Shown here piece after piece: positions 54,541-63,833 of a stretch of 64,000 nucleotides of DNA; the stretch's first letter is position 1; every line of letters starts with the position of its first letter. Made by a program: the position numbers and the translations under genes. The notes beneath the pieces were generated by a model. That model saw nothing but the letters and a program-made list of their open reading frames with translations, was not told the DNA's origin and did not search any database. Source of the DNA: Panacibacter ginsenosidivorans (GTDB lineage Bacteria > Bacteroidota > Bacteroidia > Chitinophagales > Chitinophagaceae); NCBI RefSeq assembly GCF_007971225.1, contig NZ_CP042435.1:3971501-4035500 (forward strand). The letters are read 5' to 3'.

Positions 54541-54687
54541 TCAACAAAACACGAACAATTAAATTTAGCCATATAATAAAACTGTGCAAAAGGGTAAAGG
54601 TTATTTTTCAGTTACGATTGTTTGGAAAAAAGTTTCAGGGCACCCAACAAGGTGTGGAAGTAAATTTGTAACTACCTATAAGGCAAA

Positions 54688-54713
54688 AAACCTCTTTAAA
54701 AATAAAGAGGTTT
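54688..54713. terminator. Orphan terminator-like hairpin
   Basis: AAACCTCTTT (54688-54697) and AAAGAGGTTT (54704-54713) pair over 10 bp. On the minus strand it is followed by TTTTTGCC, so it would stop leftward transcripts, but no leftward gene lies to its right within 600 bp. It could belong to an unrecognised small transcript. Confidence 0.55.
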
Positions 54714-54810
54714 GTCAAAGCATATCCAATGATGGGATATGTATAAGAAAGAAGTTTAAAACACATTTTATTTCCTGTCTAATAATTTCTGCAACATCTC
54801 CACCTTTTCT

Positions 54811-54990
54811 TTTTTTTACTCCGTAAGTCTCCAAAATAAACACGTTCTCAGGCGAGTGTCAGATTGCTTTGTGTATTGGTTTTATGGCACTCACCGCATA
54901 ATAACACGGCGAGTCCGCTATAACTCAATCCTGCACACATGAGACTCGCCTTAGAAATAAAAAATATTAATGCTGCCATGAAAACAGAAC
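54811..54990 (+). repeat. Family-2 structured element, copy 2
   Basis: This copy has the left end TTTACTCCGTAAGTCTCC, stem GGCGAGTG (54851-54858) with CACTCACC (54888-54895), and second stem GGCGAGTC (54908-54915) with GACTCGCC (54943-54950). It ends ATGAAAACAGAAC directly against a family-1 arm at 54991. It is similar to 51544-51730 over its whole length. Confidence 0.78.
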
Positions 54991-55046
54991 GTACAAGTGA
55001 GTGACACAACGAAGATGCCATAACATACCAATGCCGGCAACATAAT
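54991..55046 (+). repeat. Family-1 repeat arm, variant B, fused to a family-2 element
   Basis: GTACAAGTGAGTGACACAAC, GAAGATGCCATAACATACCA and ATGCCGGCAACATAAT. The arm begins at the last base of the family-2 element. It lies between the UspA-like and aldo/keto reductase genes; together these account for most of the 54541-55161 gap. Confidence 0.85.
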
Positions 55047-55161
55047 AATCACTACAAACATGTGAGCTATACAGGCAAGTAAATTGAGCCGTTCAGGAAA
55101 TATGCCATTGCTTAAGTGCCAGGACCTTTGCACAGTTAATAAAACAAAAACAATATTGACT

Positions 55162-56124
55162 ATGACAAAAATAAAGCTTGGCAACAATGGTCCGCTCGTA
55201 TCTAAACTTGGATTGGGTTGTATGCGCATGTCGCCTGTGTGGGGTAGCGCAATGAATGATGAAAGTGAAAGTATTGCTACCATACAAATGGCATTGGAGA
55301 ATGGTATTAATTTTTTGAATACGGGAGATTTTTATGGGGCGGGTCACAATGAACTGCTGGTAGGTAAAGCCATTAAAGGCAGGAGAGATGATGCATTCAT
55401 CAGTGTAAAATTTGGTGGTCTTGTTTACCGCAATCAATTCATTGGCTTAGACCTTCGCCCTGTAGCCATTAAGAATTTTATCAATTATTCTTTGGTGCGC
55501 CTCGGTATAGATACTATTGATCTTTACCAGCCGTGCAGGATGGACAACAGCGTGCCGGTAGAAGATATTATAGGCACGGTCGCAGACCTGATAAAAGAAG
55601 GAAAAGTACGCTACCTCGGTGTATCAGAAATAACAGCAGAACAGCTACGCAAAGCCAACAGCGTTTATCCTGTAACTGCATTAGAGATAGGTTATTCGCT
55701 GGCAGACCGGCAAATTGAAGCAGACCTTTTACCTGCGGCAAAAGAGTTGGGCATTGGCGTGGTTGCTTTTGCCAATACTGCAGAAGGTTTACTTACCGGT
55801 GATATGAAGGCACCACTTGCTGCCGGTGATTATCAAAATCACTTTACACGCTTCCAGGGAAATAATCTTATAAAGAACCTGGAGAAAGTAGAAGTATTAA
55901 AACAAATGGCACGCGATAAAGGCTACTCACCAACGCAACTGGCTATAGCATGGGTTAATACACAGGGTGAACATATTATGCCATTGGTAAGCATGAGCCG
56001 GAGGAAAAGGTTACCGGAAAACATACAGGCAATGGAAATAAATTTTACGCCTGCAGAAATGAATACACTGAACACCACGTTTGCACAAGGCACCATACTT
56101 GGTGGTACATACCTGCAACGATAA
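55162..56124 (+). CDS. Aldo/keto reductase
   Basis: A 320-residue (beta/alpha)8 NADPH-dependent oxidoreductase. It starts MTKIKLGNNGPLVSKLGLGCMRMSP at 55162; the frame is open to 55084 without homology. The catalytic Asp-Tyr-Lys are visible in NTGDFYGAGHNELLVGKAIKGRRDDAFISVKFGG. The usual catalytic His position reads YQPCRMD instead of YQHRxD, a change shared by some AKR subfamilies. The C-terminal cofactor site includes ARDKGYSPTQLAIAWVNTQG and SRRKRLPENIQAM. An AraC regulator follows 27 bp downstream on the same strand and probably controls it. Confidence 0.87.
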   Translation: MTKIKLGNNGPLVSKLGLGCMRMSPVWGSAMNDESESIATIQMALENGINFLNTGDFYGAGHNELLVGKAIKGRRDDAFISVKFGGLVYRNQFIGLDLRPVAIKNFINYSLVRLGIDTIDLYQPCRMDNSVPVEDIIGTVADLIKEGKVRYLGVSEITAEQLRKANSVYPVTALEIGYSLADRQIEADLLPAAKELGIGVVAFANTAEGLLTGDMKAPLAAGDYQNHFTRFQGNNLIKNLEKVEVLKQMARDKGYSPTQLAIAWVNTQGEHIMPLVSMSRRKRLPENIQAMEINFTPAEMNTLNTTFAQGTILGGTYLQR

Positions 56125-56151
56125 TAAAAAGCTGATCAATATCTTTACATT

Positions 56152-56964
56152 GTGACAAATCCTACAAAAATAATACCGGGTGTAATTTTCTATGCTTATC
56201 TCTCTGCTACAAGGAAAGATAAGGTGAGCTTTTTAAAGCATAATACGCTTGTGTTACAGGTATCAGGACATTTTACCCTGGAAACAGCGGCGCAGAAAAT
56301 TTCTATGACAAAAGGTGAGATGCTGCTGATTGGTAAAAATCAATTAGGTACCATTACTAAAACACCACTACCTGGTGACGGGATGTATGAAACGATCGTT
56401 ATTTCTTTACAGGAAGACCTGCTGAGGAAGATAGCACTGGAAGAACACATTGAAACAAAACAAAAATATACAGGGCCATTAAATGTGCTTATCCCCTCCA
56501 GTGATTTTCTGAAAGGATTTTTTCAATCTATTGTTCCTTATGTGCGCAACCCGCAGACAACAATATCTGCAGATATGGGCATGCTGAAAGTAAAAGAGGC
56601 GGTAAAGCTGATACTCCATGCTGTGCCACAACTTAGTGACTTGTTGTTTGATTTTTCAGAACCATATAAGATAGACCTGGAAGAATTTATGTTGAGCAAC
56701 TTTCATTACAACCTGCCCGTTGAAAAGTTTGCGCAGCTTACAGGCAGAAGTCTTGCAGGTTTTAAACGTGATTTTCAAAAAGTATTTGATATGTCGCCGA
56801 GGCATTGGCTGCGGGAAAAAAGGTTATCAGAAGCAAGGCATCTTATAGAAAAAAAGAAGAAGCCTTCCGCTATTTATCTTGACCTGGGTTTTGAAACCCT
56901 TGCACATTTCTCTTATTCTTTTAAAAAGAAATATGGTAAGGCACCAACGGAGTGGTTTAATTAA
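56152..56964 (+). CDS. AraC-family regulator
   Basis: A 270-residue regulator with a GTG start. The N-terminal ~170 residues (FYAYLSATRKDKVSFLKHNTLVLQVSGHFTLETAAQKISMTKGEMLLIGKNQLGTI) look like the ExsA/AraC_N-type cupin. The C-terminal helix-turn-helix region is FAQLTGRSLAGFKRDFQKVFDMSPRHWLREKRLSEARHLI and KPSAIYLDLGFETLAHFSYSFKKKYGKAPTEWF. It lies 27 bp after the aldo/keto reductase stop in the same direction. A terminator follows. Confidence 0.87.
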   Translation: MTNPTKIIPGVIFYAYLSATRKDKVSFLKHNTLVLQVSGHFTLETAAQKISMTKGEMLLIGKNQLGTITKTPLPGDGMYETIVISLQEDLLRKIALEEHIETKQKYTGPLNVLIPSSDFLKGFFQSIVPYVRNPQTTISADMGMLKVKEAVKLILHAVPQLSDLLFDFSEPYKIDLEEFMLSNFHYNLPVEKFAQLTGRSLAGFKRDFQKVFDMSPRHWLREKRLSEARHLIEKKKKPSAIYLDLGFETLAHFSYSFKKKYGKAPTEWFN

Positions 56965-56982
56965 ACTTGCAACTGTGATATA

Positions 56983-57009
56983 AAAGACCCATGCTTGCAT
57001 GGGTTTTTA
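56983..57009 (+). terminator. Terminator of the reductase-AraC operon
   Basis: ACCCATGC (56987-56994) and GCATGGGT (56997-57004) pair perfectly with a two-base loop, preceded by AAAAG and followed by TTTTTAT. It starts 22 bp after the AraC stop. Confidence 0.9.
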
Positions 57010-57017
57010 TATTTTTT

Positions 57018-57175
57018 GTTTACCGGCTCCAATGCAGGTTGCGGCTTTGGTTGTGTCACTCACTTCATCTGCAGCAACTATATTGAGCAAAGCGAAATGT
57101 TCAATAAAGAACAACCCGTACAAATGAGTGACACAACCAGAGACACCATAACTACCTGCAGCATGTACCAAAAAA
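57018..57175. repeat. Family-1 inverted pair (B/B)
   Basis: The left arm (57018-57072, minus, tail GTTTACCGGC) and right arm (57118-57175, plus, GTACAAATGAGTGACACAAC...) face each other across 45 bp. The spacer (GCAACTATATTGAGCAAAGC...) is the reverse complement of the sequence before the arm at 51772. The right arm's tail ends 25 bp before the module at 57201. Confidence 0.88.
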
Positions 57176-57200
57176 TAACTTCAATACCTGCAACTATCGA

Positions 57201-57305
57201 TTTTATTTATCGGTTAATGTCCGCAATCTTTCTGCTCTTGCCGAAATTTACCCCCTAAGTTGTCGCTTTTACACCGTATCAAATACCGGAATGAATTCCA
57301 TCTTT
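57201..57305 (+). promoter_or_regulatory. 105-bp upstream module, copy 1
   Basis: This stretch aligns without gaps with 58456-58560, with about 19 mismatches in 105 by my hand count. The best-kept blocks are CGCAATCTTTCTG, TCTTGCCG, GTTGTCG and TTTTACA. It ends 38 bp before the alpha/beta hydrolase start. A shared regulator site or promoter is the simplest reading. Confidence 0.6.
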
Positions 57306-57343
57306 GTATTGTCAATAAAATTCTAACTAAGTTAAATAGTGCC

Positions 57344-58216
57344 ATGAAAAATTTACTCAAAACACATAGTCTCTTTAAATCAATAATGCTGATTACAACC
57401 ATTATGTTGGCAGCATCTCAATCAAACGGTCAACAAATAAAACCTTCGAGCAGTGGATACGCACCTGTTAATGGCATCAAAGTTTATTACGAAGTATATG
57501 GTGAGGGTAGCCCTATAGTTTTACTGCATGGTGCTTTTTACACCATTGATCTTAACTGGAGTCAGTTGATACCAGAACTTTCAAAAACAAGAAAAGTAAT
57601 CGCCATTGAAATGCAGGGACATGGGCATACACCATACTCAGACAGAAAATTATCGATCACTACGTTGGCAAGTGATGTGGAAAAAGTAATGGATTACCTG
57701 AAGATAGACAGTGCTGATGTTGCAGGTTATAGTATGGGTGGTTCCGTTGCTTACCGGTTTGCAGTGCAAAGTCCTGAACGGTTAAGAAAATTAGTCATCA
57801 TTTCTTCCACTTATAAATCTGATGGCTGGCTGCCAATAGTAAACGGTGCGTTTAAAGATTTTAAACCTGAGTTTTTTGACAACACACCTTTAAAAACTGC
57901 ATACGATGCAGTGGCACCTGATAAAACAAAATGGAGAAATTTTTTAATGCAGATGTTTGCTTTTGCACAAGAGCCATTCAACGTTGGAGATTCTAATATT
58001 GCGAAAATTGCTGCGCCTGTATTAATTATATCCGGAGATAACGATGGTCTGGATAAAGTTGAGTTGATGAAAACATATAAATTATTGGGAGGTGGTGTTT
58101 CTGATCTGCAACCAATGCCAAAATCGCAACTGGCAATTGTTCCTTCACAAGGACATGTAAGCCTGATGATGCAGACTACAACGATCCTGAACTATCTGAA
58201 TAGTTTTTTAAAGTAA
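57344..58216 (+). CDS. Exported alpha/beta hydrolase
   Basis: A 290-residue protein with a signal peptide (FKSIMLITTIMLAASQSNGQ) and an alpha/beta hydrolase fold. The oxyanion segment is IVLLHGAFYT, and the nucleophile elbow is AGYSMGGS with Ser as the nucleophile. The acid lies in ISGDNDGLDK and the His in PSQGHVSLM. The start at 57344 (MKNLLKTHS) is chosen because the longer frame to 57260 lies in the upstream module region. The substrate is unknown. Such proteins include esterases, lactonases and epoxide hydrolases. It shares an upstream module with the VIT1-type gene 1.3 kb away. Confidence 0.82.
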   Translation: MKNLLKTHSLFKSIMLITTIMLAASQSNGQQIKPSSSGYAPVNGIKVYYEVYGEGSPIVLLHGAFYTIDLNWSQLIPELSKTRKVIAIEMQGHGHTPYSDRKLSITTLASDVEKVMDYLKIDSADVAGYSMGGSVAYRFAVQSPERLRKLVIISSTYKSDGWLPIVNGAFKDFKPEFFDNTPLKTAYDAVAPDKTKWRNFLMQMFAFAQEPFNVGDSNIAKIAAPVLIISGDNDGLDKVELMKTYKLLGGGVSDLQPMPKSQLAIVPSQGHVSLMMQTTTILNYLNSFLK

Positions 58217-58392
58217 CATAACGGATATGCAATTTAAATAGTAAAGCGTGACTGGTATTTAACTTTGAAATAATAGGTATTATAAATTCCCCAAATGGTG
58301 CAGGTATATAAACGTGATTACTGACAGTACCTTGTGCCGGTAGTTGCCTGTACCATAGCAATGTATTTTTATTGCTGCCATAAAAACAAAAA

Positions 58393-58450
58393 GTACAAGT
58401 GAGTGGCACAACCACAGTTGCCACAAGGTTGTTAGCCCCAAACCAAAAAA
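58393..58450 (+). repeat. Family-1 repeat arm, variant B
   Basis: GTACAAGTGAGTGGCACAAC has a G in the core (GTGGCAC). The arm continues CACAGTTGCCACAAGGTTGT with an AGCCCCAAACCAAAAAA tail. It is immediately upstream of the module at 58456. The preceding CTGCCATAAAAACAAAAA resembles the sequence before the arm at 54991. Confidence 0.78.
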
Positions 58451-58455
58451 TGTTC

Positions 58456-58560
58456 TTTTATTTATCAGTCAATGTTCGCAATCTTTCTGTTCTTGCCGGA
58501 ATCCCTCCCCTGAGTTGTCGTTTTTACAAGGTGTCAAATCCTGTAAAGAATTTCATCTTT
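58456..58560 (+). promoter_or_regulatory. 105-bp upstream module, copy 2
   Basis: Gapless counterpart of 57201-57305 at a constant offset of 1255 bp. It lies 114 bp before the chosen start of the VIT1-type gene (81 bp before the GTG alternative). Confidence 0.6.
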
Positions 58561-58674
58561 CTGTAAGAACAGTGAACATCAGGCATTTCATTTTCCATGG
58601 TTCAGTTTTATTTGGGAAACTCGTGAGAGTCGTATATTTTAGTGTTAGGTGCAAGCGTAAGAACCTCACCAAAA

Positions 58675-59364
58675 ATGGAACTTGAGAAACATTATATAAA
58701 TAGAAGTGGATGGCTCAGGGCGGCTGTATTGGGCGCGAATGATGGAATACTTTCGACAACAAGTATAGTTATTGGAATAGCTGCAGCCAGTGATACAAGA
58801 CCTCCAATCATTCTGGCGGCATTAGCTAGCTTGGTTGCAGGTGCCTTGTCTATGGCAGCAGGTGAATATGTTTCTGTTAGTTCACAGTCAGATAGTGAAA
58901 CCGCTGATTTAAATAGGGAGAAAAGTGAATTGGATAAAATACCCGACATTGAATTGAATGAATTGGCTAAGATCTATCAACGCAGGGGTTTGGACAGCGA
59001 TTTGGCAATGCAGGTAGCCGTACAGCTTACAAAGCAGAATGTATTAGAGGCTCATGCCAAGGATGAATTAAGTATTAATGAAGCCACACAGCCTAAGCCA
59101 TTGCAGGCAGCCCTGGTTTCAGGAGCATCTTTTATATCGGGTGGACTTTTACCACTTTTGGTTTCTTTATTTGCGCCTGTAAACCACATGGTTATTTATC
59201 AATATTCTTTTTCAATTGTATTTCTTGCATTGTCGGGTGCTATTGCTGCAAAGGCGGGTGGCTCAGCTATTGTAAAGGGAATACTCAGAATTTGCTTTTG
59301 GGGAACAATAGCAATGGGGATAACAGCTTTGGTTGGTTACCTGTTCGGAGTAAAGACTGGTTGA
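58675..59364 (+). CDS. VIT1/CCC1-family iron or manganese transporter
   Basis: A 229-residue membrane protein of the vacuolar iron transporter/CCC1 family. It has five hydrophobic segments and the motifs WLRAAVLGANDGILSTTSIVIGIAAAS, LASLVAGALSMAAGEYVSVSSQSDSE and a charged cytoplasmic loop (IPDIELNELAKIYQRRGLDSDLAMQVAVQLTKQNVLEAHAKDELSI). Family members export or store Fe2+/Mn2+. I chose the ATG at 58675; a GTG at 58642 is possible. A catalase gene lies downstream, convergent, which fits a metal/oxidative-stress neighbourhood but proves nothing. Confidence 0.85.
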   Translation: MELEKHYINRSGWLRAAVLGANDGILSTTSIVIGIAAASDTRPPIILAALASLVAGALSMAAGEYVSVSSQSDSETADLNREKSELDKIPDIELNELAKIYQRRGLDSDLAMQVAVQLTKQNVLEAHAKDELSINEATQPKPLQAALVSGASFISGGLLPLLVSLFAPVNHMVIYQYSFSIVFLALSGAIAAKAGGSAIVKGILRICFWGTIAMGITALVGYLFGVKTG

Positions 59365-59461
59365 TAAAACAAAAGTCTCTATAAAAAAATCTTATTCTGG
59401 CGAAGTATAAGCCGCAAGGCTTTCTGTGCAGGTACCCGTGCCTTGCTGCACAAAGAACCAG

Positions 59462-59522
59462 TCGCACAAGTGAGTGACACAACAAAAGTTGAAAAAGGTT
59501 ATATAGCAGGTTACATAATATT
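59462..59522 (+). repeat. Family-1 repeat arm, variant B
   Basis: GCACAAGTGAGTGACACAAC followed by AAAAGTTG and a GCAGGTTACATAAT tail. Just before it GCAAGGC (59414-59420) and GCCTTGC (59440-59446) form a 7-bp inverted repeat. Together with the katE terminator this is all I see in the 59365-59679 gap. Confidence 0.75.
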
Positions 59523-59619
59523 CCTTCTTTCAAATTATATTTTTACTGCAGGTAATTTTATTACTTAATGTGCAAGTGTAAATGCAATTATAACTGCTGC
59601 CGGTGCTGCTATAAAAATA

Positions 59620-59655
59620 ATAGATAAGTCCATCAGGTATGATGGACTTATCTAT
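59620..59655 (-). terminator. Terminator of the catalase gene
   Basis: ATAGATAAGTCCATCA (59620-59635) pairs perfectly over 16 bp with TGATGGACTTATCTAT (59640-59655), loop GGTA. On the minus strand TTATTTTTAT follows. Confidence 0.95.
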
Positions 59656-59679
59656 GTAAGTAAAATATATACAGTTTAA

Positions 59680-61749
59680 CTATGCAAGATTACGAACGGA
59701 AGGTTCACGTTCCCAGAAACGTTTGGTGGCTGCAGTAATGAATTGTTTGCCCAATTCTTTTACACCTTCGTCTTTTACAACGTTTGCTTTATCGAGCAAA
59801 GGCATGGCTTCTTTAGTATAGCCAATTGCTTTTAAATGCCCGAATGCATCCATTACCCATTGTATGGCGGCGGCTTCTTTTGCAAGCATATCAGCACCTT
59901 CCCTGGAAAGAATAACAGCTACTGCATCAAAGAGCTGGGAAGGTGTTCCTGCAAGCTGACCATCTGCTTTTATTTTTGTTTTATCTGATAGTACAATACC
60001 GTTAAGTCTTGGTGCCACAATTTTGCTGGTGCCACCTGCTTTCTTGATATCTTTTTTCAATTTGTCTATAGCAGCAGCATCGGTTCCGTCGGTAATTAAA
60101 ATACCCACACACCTGCCCTGCAAAGTCTCTTTCATATTTTTTTGAATAGAGAGTGCAGCTGAAGTTTCAAGATCCTGTACCGGTTTGGAAGATGGTGCTT
60201 TTGCGGGCAATGGAATGCCTAAGCCTTTGGCAACCCGTGCTGCCAGGTCTTCTGATATATTCCGTAAGTTGGCAATAACACGTGGAGGCACGTGTTCCAG
60301 CGTTACTTTAGATAATTCAAACACAAGTGCGGAAGCTAAGTGTGCCTGTTCATTTTCTGTTTGTGAATTAAAAAATAATCTTGCCTGGCTATAATGATCT
60401 GCAAAAGATTCGGGACGGATACGTAGTTTATCTCCTTGTTCTTCATTTTCCGGGCGCCCCTGGAAACTTGTAAAGCCTGTAACAGGGCATTCTCTTGGAC
60501 CGGCTTCTTCACCTGCCACATCAAGGCTATTTGGTTCATAATTAGCACGACCTTTAGGCACTTCTGTCTGCATCATACCATCACGCTGCAGGTTCATCAT
60601 GGGGCATTTGGGTGCATTAATGGGTATCTGGTGAAAATTGGCAGTTCCCAATCTTGATTTCTGTGTGTCAAGATAGCTGAACAACCTTCCCTGCAATAAT
60701 GGATCGTTGGTGAAATCTACTCCCGGAACTATATTGGCGGGGCAATAGGCCACCTGTTCTGTTTCTGCAAAGAAATTATCGGGATTGCGGTCAAGTACCA
60801 TGCGCCCTACAATTCTTACAGGAATTACTTCTTCAGGTATCAGTTTAGTAGAATCGAGTACATCATAAGGCAATGCATCTGCTGTCTTTTGATCAAACAG
60901 TTGTAATCCCAATTCCCATTCAGGAAAATCGCCCCTGTCTATTGCTTCATATAAATCACGGCGATGGAAATCATTATCAGCAGCCTGTAGTTTCAATGCT
61001 TCATCCCATAGAGTTGATTGTAAACCCAGCTTAGGTTTCCAATGAAATTTTACAAAAGTCGATTTACCTTTTGCATTTACCAGCCTGAAGGTATGAATAC
61101 CAAAACCTTCTATCATTCTTAAGGAACGTGGAATAGCACGGTCGCTCATTGCCCACATGATCATATGAGATGTTTCGGGCATTAAAGAAACAAAATCCCA
61201 AAATGTATCATGTGCACTTGCTGCCTGGGGATATCCTTTATCAGATTCCATTTTAACGGCATGTATAAGGTCAGGAAATTTAATGGCATCCTGGATAAAG
61301 AACACCGGAATGTTGTTTCCAACCAGATCCCAGTTTCCTTCTTTTGTATAAAACTTTACAGCAAAACCACGCACATCTCTTGGTGTATCTACAGAACCTG
61401 CACCACCTGCTACAGTTGAAATTCTTGTAAACAAAGGTGTCTTTTCACCGGCGCGTTGAAAGATATCAGCCTTTGTAATGTCGGACAAGGACTCATACAA
61501 TTCAAAATAGCCATGCGCAGCAGAACCTCTCGCATGTACAATGCGTTCGGGTATGCGTTCATGGTCAAAATGAAATATCTTTTCGCGCAGCACAAAATCT
61601 TCCAGTAATACCGGGCCGCGTTGCCCCGCTTTCAGACTATTCTGGTTATCTGATACATGAATGCCCTGGTTGGTTGTTAAAACAGGATGCGCTTTGTCTG
61701 CAGTTTGATGTGTGTCTCCACCTTGTTTTTTTTTGGTAGTATTTTTCAT
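59680..61749 (-). CDS. katE: Large-subunit (clade 2) catalase, HPII type
   Basis: A 689-residue catalase from the ATG at 61749 ([11 protein letters not shown]); a start at 61776 would give 698. It decomposes H2O2 with haem. The core has [28 protein letters not shown] with the catalytic His, [16 protein letters not shown] with the catalytic Asn region, and [13 protein letters not shown] with the haem-ligating Tyr. After about residue 540 there is the flavodoxin/class I GATase-like C-terminal domain typical of HPII ([40 protein letters not shown]). It is a single gene with a strong terminator and is often stationary-phase or stress regulated in other bacteria. Confidence 0.95.
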   Translation of the reverse strand: MKNTTKKKQGGDTHQTADKAHPVLTTNQGIHVSDNQNSLKAGQRGPVLLEDFVLREKIFHFDHERIPERIVHARGSAAHGYFELYESLSDITKADIFQRAGEKTPLFTRISTVAGGAGSVDTPRDVRGFAVKFYTKEGNWDLVGNNIPVFFIQDAIKFPDLIHAVKMESDKGYPQAASAHDTFWDFVSLMPETSHMIMWAMSDRAIPRSLRMIEGFGIHTFRLVNAKGKSTFVKFHWKPKLGLQSTLWDEALKLQAADNDFHRRDLYEAIDRGDFPEWELGLQLFDQKTADALPYDVLDSTKLIPEEVIPVRIVGRMVLDRNPDNFFAETEQVAYCPANIVPGVDFTNDPLLQGRLFSYLDTQKSRLGTANFHQIPINAPKCPMMNLQRDGMMQTEVPKGRANYEPNSLDVAGEEAGPRECPVTGFTSFQGRPENEEQGDKLRIRPESFADHYSQARLFFNSQTENEQAHLASALVFELSKVTLEHVPPRVIANLRNISEDLAARVAKGLGIPLPAKAPSSKPVQDLETSAALSIQKNMKETLQGRCVGILITDGTDAAAIDKLKKDIKKAGGTSKIVAPRLNGIVLSDKTKIKADGQLAGTPSQLFDAVAVILSREGADMLAKEAAAIQWVMDAFGHLKAIGYTKEAMPLLDKANVVKDEGVKELGKQFITAATKRFWEREPSVRNLA

Positions 61750-61836
61750 GGTTATATTTTTTATTTTACATGGCAATTAATAAAGCAGATGTTTCTTTAG
61801 GTTAGCATACTTAAAACCTGCCTGAGTTATTGTTTT

Positions 61837-61887
61837 AGATACCAGCTATAGCTTTTATAGCATCCTCGTTGCGTCGCAATCCATTCA
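61837..61887 (-). repeat. Family-1 repeat arm, variant C, left of gluconokinase
   Basis: On the minus strand: GGATTGCGACGCAACGAGGA, TGCTATAAAAGCTAT and an AGCTGGTATC tail. Its head and core match 63834-63891 with about three changes in 29 bp. The 61777-62156 gap holds nothing else that I recognise. Confidence 0.88.
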
Positions 61888-62156
61888 TCCATATAAAATA
61901 TGGCATCATTACCCTGCATATAAATGAAAAGATTTTTATTAACTCAAACAGTTTCTTAAAAGCCCGGTTTTTTCTAAGGTGCATATTACTATCTCAAACC
62001 TTGTTCCACATTATTGCAGGTATGGGCGGTAAATAATTTGGGGAATAATAGTCCCTTTGGGAAATATATGGGAAGCGGGCTGCTTAGTTATCTTTTAATG
62101 AATGGCATTTTATTATTAATCGTGCATGTACAATTTCGGGAATGCAATCAATAATT

Positions 62157-63635
62157 TTAGCTTACTACTTTAAAAGCGGGATATAATTTTTTGTATCGCT
62201 CAAAATGCTTTTGATACAATACATGATTAGTATCATCTGGTATAAACACTTTATCTGTTTTTAAAAACTTTTTCACCTCGTAAACATTTTTTATAAAACC
62301 TGTTGCATACATACCAATTAATGCTGCACCAACAGCAGATGCATCTGCCACTTCATTAAGAATAATTTTTTTGCCAAACATGTCGGCAAGCAGTTGCATC
62401 CAGAAATCAGAATTTGTAACAAAACCACTTACATAAACACCGTCGACGGTATTGTTTTGTTCTTCGATGTTATTTAATATTTGTAACAATGAAAATGAAA
62501 TGCCTTCTATAACGGCCCTTGTTAAATGCTCTTTTTCATGATTCATTTTCAGGTTGTAAAAAATGCCACAGGCATTTTCATCCCATACAGGTGCACGTTC
62601 TCCTAATAAATAAGGAAGGAACATTAAACCTTCCGATGTTGGAGAAGCTTTTGCAGCAAGCCGCATTACCTTATCAAAATTGTCATCTTGTTCCAAAATA
62701 ATATTTAGAAAATTCTTAGCGAACCATTCTAGTACAATGCCACCATTGTTAATTGGCCCACCTGTAACATAAACTTCTTTTGTAAGTATGTATCGAAACA
62801 GTCCGTTGAGTTCTTTTAGTATTGGTTTGGGAATGGTTAACCTTACTGCGCCACTGGTACCAAGCGTAAGAACTGCCGTATCTTTTGATAATGCACCGCA
62901 ACCAAAGTTGGCAAGACAGCCATCATTGCCGCCCATTACGAATGGAATATCGTTTGTAAGATTCAGTTGTGTCTTTATCCCATGCAAAAGTTCTGTTTCA
63001 TAATGTGTTGTTGCAACAACGGTAGAAAGTTTTGACTCATCAATGCCTGCCAGTTGCAAAGATTGTTTGTTCCATTTGTTATCATAAATATTGTATAAGC
63101 CTGTGCTACAGGCTATGCCCTCATCAATAATGTACTTATTGAAGAGCTTGCTATAAATAAATTCTTTGATGGAAATGAATTTGTCTGCAGCATTAAATAT
63201 TTGCGGTTTCTCATTTTTTAGCCAAAGTAATTTACACAACGGAGACATGGCGTGAATGGGTGTTCCTGTTTGCGCATAAATATTTTTCCCCGTTTCTGAG
63301 TTGCGTAATTCAATAGCATATTTTTTACTGCGTGTATCTGCCCATGTCATGGCATTCATGAGTGGATTGCCATTTTTATCAACAGCCATAAAACTATGCA
63401 TGGCTGCACTAAAACTTACACAGGCAATTATATTCTTATCTGACCCCTGTAAATATTGTTGTAAAAGTTTTATAACAGCCTGGAATATTTCTTCGGCGTT
63501 TTGTTCATGTGTGCCATCATCCTGAAGAATAGAGTTGACAGCTATCTTGTTTGTGTGAACAATATGGCAGCTTTCATCTATAACAACAGTCTTACAATTT
63601 GTGGTGCCAAGATCAATGGCAATAAAATGTTGCAT
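62157..63635 (-). CDS. FGGY-family gluconokinase
   Basis: A 492-residue carbohydrate kinase. AIDLGTTNCKTVVID is the ATP-binding N-lobe, SFSAAMHSFMAVD follows, and QTGTPIHAMSPLCKLLWLK is characteristic of FGGY gluconokinases. Domain-closure and ATP sites are seen in GGNDGCLANFGCGA, LGTSGAVR and the C-terminal VYVSGFVTNSDFWMQLLADMFGKKI. It would phosphorylate gluconate to 6-phosphogluconate; xylulose is a less likely substrate. The gene is bounded by matched variant C arms. The FAD-dependent GMC oxidoreductase starting at 63930 is divergent and could supply a sugar acid. Confidence 0.87.
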   Translation of the reverse strand: MQHFIAIDLGTTNCKTVVIDESCHIVHTNKIAVNSILQDDGTHEQNAEEIFQAVIKLLQQYLQGSDKNIIACVSFSAAMHSFMAVDKNGNPLMNAMTWADTRSKKYAIELRNSETGKNIYAQTGTPIHAMSPLCKLLWLKNEKPQIFNAADKFISIKEFIYSKLFNKYIIDEGIACSTGLYNIYDNKWNKQSLQLAGIDESKLSTVVATTHYETELLHGIKTQLNLTNDIPFVMGGNDGCLANFGCGALSKDTAVLTLGTSGAVRLTIPKPILKELNGLFRYILTKEVYVTGGPINNGGIVLEWFAKNFLNIILEQDDNFDKVMRLAAKASPTSEGLMFLPYLLGERAPVWDENACGIFYNLKMNHEKEHLTRAVIEGISFSLLQILNNIEEQNNTVDGVYVSGFVTNSDFWMQLLADMFGKKIILNEVADASAVGAALIGMYATGFIKNVYEVKKFLKTDKVFIPDDTNHVLYQKHFERYKKLYPAFKVVS

Positions 63636-63715
63636 GATGCTAAAATAATTGAAGCACTCTTATAAAAAAAGCATTTGTTGTAAGTCATAATATCCTACTT
63701 TCACACCTGCTATAC

Positions 63716-63752
63716 AAAGCCCTCTAAATTTCCTCAAAAGGAGAGTTTAGAA
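63716..63752. repeat. Short hairpin repeat, degenerate copy
   Basis: AAGCCCTCTAAATTTCCTC then AAAAGGAGAGTTTAG can fold with CTAAA/TTTAG and CCT/AGG pairing. It is like the copy at 28455-28484 in layout, but not clearly alignable throughout. Confidence 0.4.
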
Positions 63753-63833
63753 ACTTGTTTCAAATAACCTGGAAAGTGTACTAAGGCAAATGAATTGAGG
63801 AAATGAATGATTATAGCTGCCAATTCGTATGCA

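Noticed and set aside
54584-54826. An 80-residue plus-strand frame
   Set aside because: It runs across the orphan hairpin and into the family-2 element, with unconvincing composition; probably chance.
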